From assembly GCA_944548615.1 (NCBI GenBank), contig OX155964.1, forward strand, positions 14,536,980-14,600,979: DNA of 64,000 bases, given 5' to 3'. This DNA comes from Micropterix aruncella (Eukaryota > Arthropoda > Insecta > Lepidoptera > Micropterigidae). The notes under the pieces are model-generated. The model saw only the letters and a list, made by a program, of their open reading frames with translations. It did no database searches and was not told the DNA's origin. Both the position numbers and the translations under genes were made by a program. Within the stretch, counting starts at the first letter, position 1; each line of letters opens with the position of its first letter. Below are positions 10,201 through 20,300 of this stretch, piece by piece.

Positions 10201-10429
10201 AGGAAAAATAACACGCTTATAAGAAAAAAGAAAATTAGTCTACGACGGTTATAGTTTTAGACAAGTGGAGTCCTCGGTGCGCGAGTAAAACTTGCACTTT
10301 CATTTAGGTGTAATTATTTAGAATCCACATGGATCAAGGGAGAATCGCTTCAGGTAAGAGACGGAACTTCCTGGAATAATGAAATAAAATTTGTAGAATA
10401 TTAATTACCTGAGCACAGCAATATATTCC

Positions 10430-10652
10430 TAACTAGCTGCGCCCAGCGGTTTCACCCGCGTGGTGATGGAAAATTGTGATAATGATGATAGAAAACCATA
10501 TATCTTTATAAATTATAGCCTATGTGTTATACTGATGTGTAAGCTATATTATTGTAAAGTTTCATCAAAATCCATTCAGTAGTTTTTGCGTGAAAGAGTA
10601 ACAAACATTCATACATACATACAAACTTTCGCGTTTATAATATTAGTAGGAT
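10430..10652 (+). repeat. SINE/RTE-type short element
   Basis: It starts AACTAGCTGCGCCCAGCGG with TTTCACCCGCGTGG. It ends GTTTCATCAAAATCCATTC with the tail TTATAATATTAGTAGGAT. This head and tail are characteristic of abundant RTE-mobilised short repeats in moths and butterflies. Confidence 0.8.
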
Positions 10653-11049
10653 TTGGAGCTATTACAACTAGTCGAGATACTTTTGCAACCAACAGGTAAA
10701 CAATGCTGAGATTATAAATAATTGATATTTCTAATTTATTTTAATGGCCTGTTTGGAAAAAGCTACATGGTGCGCCTGGTGGGGTCTGTCGGACCCCAAA
10801 AATAAAGTATGTTTCGGTTTTTACTATAATATGGATCAACGCATTTAGGTTGATGTATGTAGGATTTAGGTTCACTACTGACTACTCGAGGGCTGTCGAC
10901 CTGGTTTACCATAATCATAATCATACGTTTTTTATTCAAAATAGTACGAAATCGTAACTTTTTGACGTCAGTAATGCATGCAAACATACATAAATGATAT
11001 AAAAATTAAATTATTGTGACATTTAAAAAAATTATTGTGACATATAATG

Positions 11050-11330
11050 TGATATAAATCATCGAGGAACCATTTTATTTCCAAGGGTCTTTGTCGTCTA
11101 GATAATCATTTATTGTATAGTAGCCCTTTGAGTACAGTGTCTTAAATTGTATCACAGATAAATTTTGCATGTTTTCTGGGAATTTATTGTAGAAGCTTAT
11201 ACATTGCCCATTGAATGATTTTGTGGTTTTGGAGAGTCGACTTTTATGGTCAGCAAGTTTATTTTTATTTCTAGTATTGACACCATGCCTATCAGAGTTT
11301 TTTTTAAACAGTTTTTTTAAAACAATTTTT
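11050..11330 (-). pseudogene. LINE ORF2 C-terminus
   Basis: The minus strand reads KTTKSFNGQCISFYNKFP, then FKTLYSKGYYTINDYLDD and a stop. This is the usual end of a Jockey/CR1-like ORF2 (..S....G...YN.LP.....F...L...L......). Only the terminus is present. Confidence 0.75.
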
Positions 11331-11399
11331 ATGCATATACATTAAGTTTTCATAGATGTAATGATACGCAAGTGTCAAAATATTGATTTCTTTAAATTA

Positions 11400-11960
11400 T
11401 CATAAAATCCTTATGCAGAAACTCAGCGATATGGGTATTAATGGCACCTTGTTAAGATGGTTTTTGTCTTATTTAAGAAATCATAACTAGGCTGTTGTTG
11501 TTGGGGGTTTCAAATTTGTGTACATAAAATCCTCTTCTATGCTTCTCTTCATGGTCCCCTGTTTTTTAATATTTTTGTCAATGACGTTGGGGATTGCTTC
11601 TCTCATTTATTTCACAAATATTACGTAGATGACCTGATGATAAACTGTTAAGAATGTGCATGACTGCATTGCGATTCGAAGAGATTTCGATGCCGTTTGA
11701 TAAACTTCGATAACTGAAGTCAGCGAAGTTGGTGATCTGGGAATATTTTTTGACTGTTTGCTTTTGTTTGATAAGCGTATTGACCACGCGGCAAGCAAGG
11801 ATGACAAAATTCTAAATTTTCTCCAAAGAGCATGCAAACCCTTCAATGACATGAATATGCTGAACAGTTTTTTAATGAGGGTACTTTTTTCCTTAAATAT
11901 CTGAATATTTGGGTTAGACCTACTATAGCATCTAATAAAGAATTAATTGGAATTCTTATA
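11400..11960 (+). pseudogene. Eroded LINE reverse transcriptase, palm region
   Basis: The text LMQKLSDMGINGTLLRWF followed by LSYLRNHN is the block just before the palm of non-LTR RTs. Further on, in shifted frames, come FMVPCFLIFLSMTLG and YVDDLMIN, the latter an (F/Y)(A/V)DD-like remnant. It has many stops and shifts. It is adjacent to, but opposite in strand from, the fragment at 11050-11330. Confidence 0.65.
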
Positions 11961-11964
11961 AGAA

Positions 11965-13480
11965 AATAATAAATTTCCTATGCTATCAAAAAATTAAATG
12001 AAAATACTTGACATAATACATTTTTTGCTAATTTTGACCCTATATTTTATTGATATTTCAAATTACTACGTCTATAGTTATCACATACTTACATGTAAGG
12101 CTCTTAAGCTGAACAATATATTAAAGCGCATGTTGTAACTACATATGGATATAGGGTGGGTATTCGTTTCCAATATTTCCATATCTTTGTATCTATAATA
12201 TACTGTTATTGGCCGAGAGGAATCAGTATAAGATATCAAAGTAAAAAAATCCCAATATCAACAACACAACATTTATGGGACGATTTTTTTTTTAAATATT
12301 TTTTTTAGAAATTGACTGATTATTTAAGTAATATAAGGATTTTTAATCAGAGCGGCGGCATTGGAAGAGCTGTAAATGCACTTTCTTAAATGCTTCTAGA
12401 TCCAGAAATTGTTATAGCTATAAAAGACACATTAACTCGAAAAAATTAAGGACAGGTGATGGATGCTGGACTATTGCCTGATGTTTGAGACTACAATGAC
12501 TTACAGAAACTCATTAATATGGGTGATGTAGCACATGAGTAAACAACATCAGTGATGAATCCACAGCTTTTATGTGAATTCACGCAAAAGTTGCATCATT
12601 ATCTACGAATGGATTGACTAAAGTCAGCATACAGTTCCGGCCATCCTTCCTTATTTGAGTTTAATTAATGGCTCACTGAGCAAATTAACGTTGTATGCAA
12701 AGGCCAAACTGATCAGTTTGAAAACTAATCCCGTGAAGTCAACCGGCAGGTAAGATGTCAAAATGTAGCTGATCCGTGCTCTTGCTAGGTCATCGTTTCA
12801 ACTGCTCGGGTTTATAATTCGCAATCTGAAGTTGTTTAGAAATCTGAAAGGTTTGAATTTGTTAGATGGCTCGTTATTGAGAAGCTGGCTAAAAGTCATT
12901 TGTAATCCACATCGAATTTTTATATTCTGATGCCGGATAAATTACACGCCGGTTTCTAAAGTCCCTATACTTCAAGAAATACGGGTACTATCCACTCTTT
13001 TATACTAGTAATTGTGTACGCTGTATAGCCTAGGTACAACTGAGAGATGCATTAGATACTACATGTTCATGGCATACTAAAAGATGAGTGAATAGCCTGC
13101 TATTATTATGCTATTATTGCTCATATTAGCCCAAATTGGTTTCACATGCACTCTTGGTGGAGTAATTCTCTTAAACCTATGTAGAATGGATGGTGTAATA
13201 TAAAGGCCCCTCGGCATTTAAATGTCCTGTTATAGACCGCACCGTAGACACGGTAGACTGTAGGCCGTAGATATATTTCTCTCATCCTGCCGAGTGATGA
13301 AATTGAACCTCAAAAACTTTTCTGGGTTCAATTTTTAAATATTTTGTTTTGTTCTTGCATTGCTTACTATGTGTAGCTACGTAATAGTTCTTGGTGTATT
13401 AAGTTACTTGTTTTCAAACATGAACGTGTAGTGTTTTCAAACGCATTGGAATCTGTAGTCTGCAAAGTTGTTCGGCTAAT
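11965..13480. other. Intergenic stretch of unclassified repeats
   Basis: No open frame, terminal repeat or recognisable protein text was found. The composition around 12350-12960 suggests an old, eroded coding transposon, but I could not assign it. Confidence 0.35.
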
Positions 13481-13489
13481 AACGATGAA

Positions 13490-13966
13490 AAGACTCTCGC
13501 GCACTTACTTCCAGTTGGAGCCAGATTATTCCGGTCTCCCGACTGGTTACAGGTTCGAGGTCGCTTGCGCGGTCCTCTCCCTTACGTAGCGGTGATACGT
13601 TGTCTACCGAATCTATCGCGGACCAGGCCATCCTTTGTCTGGCTCCTCACCCGGCATCGGGCAGCCGATTGGTCGTTTTAAGAGCAGTTGCCGTTAGGTA
13701 AACGACTACCCCCGCTCTATAAGACTGTTTCCAGACTCCTTCGGCTCTCAGTCAGAATGCACAATCGATTGGCTGACGCCGCACGGTGCGAAAACCGTCC
13801 AGAAGCGCCCAAAGGTTGATTCCTAGAGGAAACTGTCCCGAAGGCCATATTCCTACCTGGCTTGCACTTCTACGTGGAGGCCACCGGATGGGTGGTGATC
13901 GGTGAGTATGACACAGCCTGAACAAATGGATCTTAGTGGCCAAACAGCATCAGGGCCCATTAGATC
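13490..13966 (+). repeat. Family A repeat, copy 3 (5'-truncated)
   Basis: Homology to copy 2 begins at the internal block CTTACTTCCAGTTGGAGCC and runs to the tail GGGCCCATTAGATCCC. The 5' third is missing. I could not define a target duplication. Confidence 0.75.
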
Positions 13967-14247
13967 CCAAGAAACTATACCCTTTACAGTTGGAATTTCG
14001 AAACACCGCTTCTTACTGCTCACTTATAATATTAGGGTAATATATGTCCAGCATTTCAAGGTTTTTGGTTTACCGGGTTCAGCTGTTGTTTGATATATGG
14101 CCTAATCAGTCAGTTTATCAATCAGTGTGGACTTTGCCTCTTATTTGTTTAATGATACATAATATAATAATTTTATAACTGCAATATCAAGAATTAAAAT
14201 TAACATTTTAGGGAATCCAGGTCATGTTGATAGAATAAAAAAAACGG

Positions 14248-14400
14248 TGTCACCCCAAGACATTCCCGGCAAGTAGCTAAGGACTGATTTCATATGAATG
14301 TATATACGAATGTCACATATATTTCCCTAATATCGCTCAAACTCGCGCACAACTACCATGAATTTCACAAATAAAATCGGTGAGCAGGCCTCTCTTGGTC
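14248..14400 (+). repeat. Head of repeat family B
   Basis: The text GTCACCCCAAGACATTCCCG followed by GCAAGTAGC recurs in near-identical form at about 38702, 45400 and 54957. At three of the four loci a shared tail (CCAAATGATGCC..AAATTTCAGC..GCTATCGTGGAGGAATACA) follows 0.6-2 kb downstream. Confidence 0.5.
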
Positions 14401-14949
14401 AGCGGACGTAGATCATTGGGTACGCGCACAAGCGCCTCGGGCGGCTCCGTTCATTTCTCGGCTAAGGGCGGGTTCAGGCCAAGCGCTAATATTAGATTAA
14501 AATGTATGGCGGAGAATATATCCGAGATTGCGCGTACAGGCCCATCACACTTCTGCCCATACTGGGAAAAGTGTTGGAGGTGCTTATCTGCGACCGCCTT
14601 GAGACGTCTCTGTCTCCCCAGAGCGACCGACAGTCTGGATTTACCCGAGGGGGGTTCACTGAGGATGATATCCTTTTCGCCAAGACCTGGACTCGCGATT
14701 TTGACATTTCATGTGTCTGCGATGATGCGCGGTGGCCGATGATCGGAAGCAAGCCTTGTCTCAGACAGTGCCCGAGCAACATCCTCAAGATGATTCGTAG
14801 TTATTTTTCTGACAGGTCCGGTACTATTAAGTATGGATATTCGTCTGTGAGTAAGGTTCCTTCCATGGGGTCGTCGCTTGGTCCCAGTCTATGGAATATT
14901 CTCTTTGACGACCTGCTGGGGCTGCCCTACTCGGAACGGTGCACCGTCA

Positions 14950-15924
14950 GCGCTTACCAGTGGCGGATTTGCCCTAAGGCCCAGTAGGCCCGGGCCTAGG
15001 GCGGCCAGATATTAGGGGTGGCCAATCTTGGCAAAATTGGCAAAAAATCACTGATGATAACAAGAAATAACTCAAAGTACCTAAATATCTAAAGGCTCAC
15101 GTATACCTACATTGCGTACATATAAAATGTACGTATAAGTTATTTCGTACATATAAGTGATTTAAGAATCATATTAATTTTATTACTAACCTGACGAAAC
15201 TAAGCGCGTTAGAAGTCGAAGAAAAAGCCAAAGCATTGCGAATGGTTTATTCTACTGACTTAGAAGACAATTTTTCAGAAGAATGCCTCCATTTTCGCGC
15301 TCACTTCAGAATAAAAAATGAAGACCTGAACAGTGCTATCAGTTTGTTGAAATGGTTACGAACTGAAGGTCTTCAAACCATTTACCCAAAAGTAGATATT
15401 GCTCTACGTATGTGTGTGTATACTCCCAACAGTAACTGTTTTGGAGAACGATCGTTTTCTTGTTTGCGACGAGTTAAAAATTATTTACGCACAACAATGA
15501 CGGAGCAAAGGTTAAACGATCTTGTTTTGCTTAATATAGAAGCTAATTTTTTAAGGAAATTGGATTGCGAAGATTTAATTATTGATTTTGCTGCGCTTAA
15601 GTGCAGACGAGTTTTGTAATACATTGTAAAACACCTACTATATCTTGTATGAGAATAACCTTTAGTTATTTAAATAAATAAAACCTAACACCGTTTGAAA
15701 TGTATTATTTAAAAGTGCAATTATCCCTGAATCCTCGAAAAAATATAAACTGGCAGCTATTATACTTAACTGATGTTGAATCGATTTCGATAGAAGTTGT
15801 CAAAAAATTATATTCATTATGTAGTCTATATGATGGGTGCTGAGAAAGGGGCGGCTGGTACCTGATACATGGCATGGGGCCTAGCTAGGGCGGCCAAGAC
15901 TGCAAATTCGCCACTGGCGCTTAC
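14950..15924 (+). mobile_element. Non-autonomous hAT transposon with 8-bp TSD
   Basis: The element is 14958-15916 (959 bp). The terminal inverted repeats are CAGTGGCGGATTTGC on the left and the complement of CAGTGGCGAATTTGC on the right. The 8-bp target duplication GCGCTTAC is perfect at 14950-14957 and 15917-15924, as expected for hAT elements. It contains only the end of a transposase gene. Its sub-terminal regions are GC-rich (GGCCCGGGCCTAGGGCGGCC) and partly complementary. Confidence 0.95.
15236..15619 (+). pseudogene. hAT transposase C-terminus (dimerisation domain)
   Basis: A 127-residue open frame contains NSNCFGERSFSCLRRVKN, YLRTTMTEQRLNDLVLLN and IEANFLRKLDCEDLIIDFA. This is the hAT C-terminal dimerisation region (ERSFS.L..IK.YLR..M...RL..L..L.IE). 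The catalytic core is missing, so the copy depends on enzyme made elsewhere. Confidence 0.88.
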
Positions 15925-16194
15925 GCTGACGATGCCCTCCTCTTAGTGGGTGGCAAGAGCCGCGCAGAGGTCGAGACAAGGGCGGCCTGCTCGCTGGACT
16001 TATCCTCCAGTGGTTAAAGCGCAACAGGCTGTCCTTATCTCCGGCTAAGACCCAAGCCCTATTGATAAAGGGGCGCCTTCAGTGAAATTTGGTCATCCGG
16101 ATTGGAGGGCGATCTGTGGGTTTTCCTGTCTCGCTGTCGGCGTCCCTGGCCTATTATGGTCACGCAAGATCCGTGGCTACGAAGTCGCGCCATT

Positions 16195-16340
16195 TCAACT
16201 CTTGCCACGACCAAATGATGCCTATGCGCAAAATTTCAGCCTAATCTGATTGAGCGTTTGGGCGCTATCGTGGAGGAATACATACACACACACACAGACA
16301 CACAGAAGCGCGTTCAGAACTGTTTCCCTTCTCGTCGGTG
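16195..16340 (+). repeat. Tail of repeat family B
   Basis: The text CCAAATGATGCCTATGCGC, AAATTTCAGCCTAATC and GCTATCGTGGAGGAATACA is followed by a (CA)n-like run. The same tail is found at about 39215-39310 and 55637-55750. Confidence 0.65.
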
Positions 16341-17101
16341 GTGGGTCGGGAAAGTAAAACATTATAAACTCAACGAGTTCTTATTTGCAATTAAATTGCA
16401 CCTATGTAGTTGGAGTATTGGAGATATTTTATTTTTCTGAACAAAGCCGTCTAACAAAGCCGAGATAGGTAATACAACTAAAATAAACAAGAATTAATAG
16501 CTGAAATGAAGTATCTCGGAAGTAGCGTAAATTTAATTTATTTTATTTTATTCGGTTAACAAACAGCGTTTTTATAAACCAAATAAAAGATATAACAATA
16601 AAACTATGACTAATTATATGTTAACACTATTTACCGCTATGTGTACAGTACATATCTCCGTTATTATACCTTATTTATACTTACATTTCTTAAGCAGTGA
16701 TTTATTGATAGACAAAAGAGAAAGAACAGAAAACAAATGAAAAAAATATATTTTGTGCCAAAAATATATATTTTTTAAATATTACAAAAAACTATTCATG
16801 TAAACCGTTTAAGGGAATAATAGTCATTAGATGAAATAGGGGGGACAATTCCACTACATTTCTTCAATTAAAACAAACACATTATTCACCTTATTCTTTA
16901 TTAATTCTTCTTAGAACCTTTTTTTTCTCCAGCATTACCAATACATTTTTTTTCAATAATTTAAAATGGCCAAAATAAATACATTAATCCATTAATAAAT
17001 TCAAAAAGCGTTATCTTCCTTTTAGGATAAAGTTATGCCTGATCTTAAACTTAAATTGCAATAAAATCTTACTAATATTTTTAAAAAAAAATTACGATAT
17101 A
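16341..17101. other. Region downstream of P450-B
   Basis: AT-rich 3' flank of P450-B. A minus-strand AATAAA occurs near 16897-16902, about 200 bases past the stop codon, and could serve for polyadenylation. Nothing else was recognised. Confidence 0.4.
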
Positions 17102-17316
17102 CTAAATATTTCCTAATTGATTTAAATTATCTTGGTTAATAGGAAATTTGGACACTTTGTTTCGCTCTTCTATTGTAATTCTATACCCTCCTTTTATTTT
17201 GAGAGCGACGCTTATATTCAGTTTGATATCCTTCAATTTCATACCGCAATGAACTTTGTAATTCCTTAAAATCGTCGTCAGAAGTACTTTCATCGCTATG
17301 TAGGAGTACTTCATTC
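17102..17316 (-). CDS. P450-B exon 12 (C-terminus)
   Basis: This 215-base exon encodes MKYSYIAMKVLLTTILRNYK followed by the beta-3/4 region and a stop TAG at 17104-17102. The acceptor is TTTTTTTTCAG. The joined codon gives CIG-MKY, which continues the L-helix. Confidence 0.92.
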
Positions 17317-20300
17317 CTGAAAAAAAAATGCATACATTTGTATAGTACATTTATGTATGTAGGGGAGAGTTGCTATGAATGGACCACTTAATTTTAAGAC
17401 CTTGAAATATATGATTAAAAAAAACAAAATATTGCTTTGTTTCTATCTGTTAGAATTTAAACACTTGATATTTTAAGTTACGCACGATTTAGAATAATGG
17501 TTTTCCTAATGAATGAAAAAAAAGTAATTTTTCATCCCATCTATTCGAAATGGACGACTTGGTTCGCCTTTAAGTGCGCCCAAAAGTGGTGTTTTCTATG
17601 AGAAACTTTATAAGAGCGCCGCAATTATATTTGCGGCTCACTTTTTAAATAAGTGCGCCGCAATTTATCCTTGGGGCGCACTTTTTGAATTTGGAACATC
17701 TTAGTCTTCAGCGCCGAAGAAATCAAACGCGTTCTTTTATTTTCTCATAGAGGGTGATGAGAAGTAGAGTGTATCACTCGGGCGCAAAATATTTTTGGCT
17801 CGGGCGCTTTTATAAATCCCTCGCTACGCTCGGGATTCTACTCTAGAATCCCTCACTTCGCTCTGGATTCAAAAAAGCGCCCTCGCCGTAATAGTAGATT
17901 GTATCACAAGGGAGCAAAATAATATTTTTACGGCGAGGGCGCTTTTTAGAATCCAGAGCGAAGTGAGGGATTCTATAGTAGAATCCCGAGCGTAGCGAGG
18001 GATTCTTTAGTAGAATCCTGAATGTACCGAGGGATTCAAAAGCGCCCGAGCCAAAAATATTTTGCGCCCGAGTGATACACTCTACTTTTCATCACCCTCT
18101 ATGAGAAAATAAAATGCGCCTCATATTTTATTGTAATATTATTAATTAATAAAACATAGAGTATCAACTAAATTGAAATTTAATACTATCTAATAATAAA
18201 ACAACTAAACTGTCGAAAATGATCGAAAACGCGGGCGACAAAAACAATTGACTTTCGCGCGTTTTTAATTTCATTTGTTTTTTTTTATTCAGCCGGCGCC
18301 GCGACTAGGAGCCGTCGTACCAGCCAGTCTTTATTCAAACAATATATGCGTTCGATTTCTTCGGCGCTGAAGACTAAGATGTTCCAAATTCAAAAAGTGC
18401 GACGCAAAGATAAATTGCGGCGCACTTATTCAAAAAGTGAGCCGCAAAGATAATTGCGGCGTACTTATAAAGTTTCTTATAGAAAACACCACTTTTGGGC
18501 GCATTTAAAGGTGAACCAAGTCGTCCTTTTCGAATAGATGGGATGAAAAAATATTATTTTGCTCCCTTGTGATACAATCTACTATTGAAGCTGTTGCCTT
18601 TATTGGACCACCGTCGCCGCGTCGCGTCGCTTTAATTGGACCACTAAGTAGTAAAATAAATATAAAAAAATCACGGACGTAGGTAACGCGAAATAAATGC
18701 TCACATATAGAAACACAATAAATTTGTTTCAAACTTTACACTAGTACATGCTGACAGACATGACTAGAATGATACTGACATCGAATTGATCAGAATCCAA
18801 TTTTTAGTTGTTGTGTCTTCTCGCTGCGAGTCGCAGCGTCACTGAGGTTAGGGGGGGGGGGGCGACTGGGACGCGAGCGGCTTGTCTCGACTTGTTTTGG
18901 CGTTGCTAGCTGTCAGTTTTCGAAATACTATAGTGGTCCAATGGAAGCGCTGGTCCAATGATTGCTCTCTCCCCTATGTGCTAATATACCAATGTGACGA
19001 ACGATAAATACCTATACAATTCCTGGGCCCTAGGCTGAATGCCAAGAATGCTCCTGGATGTCTTCCTTGTGACCTCTCAGGAGAAAATCTGTCTGGATCG
19101 TAGATTTCGCTATCTTCTCCCCAGTACTTTGGATTCATCTGAATATCTCTTAGTGCGAGTATGCAATCAGTTCCTGCAGGCACCTTGCAGTTTTCTGTGA
19201 AGGAATATTATTAAGAGAAATCGAATTTATTTTAATGTGTTATATTATTGTAGTGTGTTTTCTGCATGTAGTTTATCTATTTTTCAATACTATGTAATAT
19301 TCTTCTTCAAAATAATATTAATTCTTCCTCAATTTATAGCTCCTTTAATTTTTCTACTTTATTCTAAACAGTCTTATTCAATGATGATTAATATAGTTTT
19401 ACAATTCTCTATAATTAATCTATAATATAATATGGTTAATATTAAATATAAAGTTTAAAATTCAAAGTTTGTTTTATTTCGAAAACCCTGTAAGATTATA
19501 AAACTTACAAATCACACATACATTGTTTATAATTCTTATTTTAAGTGCCGAAAGGAAAATTTTATCACATTAGAAATCTGAATGTCAATAAACTATACAA
19601 AATCAATCTAAATCTAAATACTAGCTAGATAAAGATAAAGCGATGCACTTCAACATATTGCTAATTTATAATACAGAAAGTTTAGTTCAACTATCTCATT
19701 TTTTGCAGAAAGTTTTATTTGAATTCATTCAGGTGTCGTAAGGAAGCATTTTCCTACGAAAGTCGACACAAGAGATGATGAAACGGAAAGGGGGGGGGGG
19801 GGAGGGGGTCAAATGCTTATAATTATGGTGTATTAAGATTTAGCAACTATTCATCCTAAAATAAAAAGATACGTGTATGCGGAATCAACCCCTAAAGTGG
19901 TACCTATTTAAAAAAAAAAACTAATAAAAATTTAATACAAATATTCTCCTAAGGAAATTAAGGGTTGTGAAACCACCTCTGATTAGGTGAATCGAGAATA
20001 AATACGTGTTCAAGGAATTCGCAGAAATCCTCCCCGGATGGCTGGCCAAAAATAAATGTGTTTTGCAATTTTACTATATCGTTGCGTAAAGTCCTGATTA
20101 CTTTTTAAATTTCATACGGGAACGCCGGGTAATTCCGATAGCTAATTTAATATACATACTTATGTGTTATATACATACTTATGATATATACATACTTATG
20201 TATTATATATACATACATACTTGTGTGTATACTTACATACATGTATGTAGTATACATACTTATGTATTATACATACTTATTTACTTGTTAATCCCATTTA

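Larger units (their letters stand above)
14497..16190 (+). pseudogene. R1-type LINE reverse transcriptase, split by a hAT element
   Basis: GC-rich coding text: YRPITLLPILGKVLEVLI (RT blocks 1-2), NILKMIRSYFSDRSGTIKYG, SLGPSLWNILFDDLLGLPYS and then SAY at 14957. After a 959-bp insertion the frame resumes at 15925 as ADDALLLVGGKSRAEVE, so the uninterrupted gene had the catalytic motif YADD. Downstream come RNRLSLSPAKTQALLIK and RIGGRSVGFPVS, then HARSVATKSR by about 16188. These are typical of R1-clade elements. There is internal loss between QSGFTRGG and the next blocks, plus a later frame shift. The 5' and endonuclease parts are absent. Confidence 0.85.

Noticed and set aside
20150..20285. 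Repeated TACATACTTATG units considered as a CRISPR-like or satellite array
   Set aside because: Unit length is irregular and there are no unique spacers. This is an imperfect microsatellite in a eukaryotic intron.
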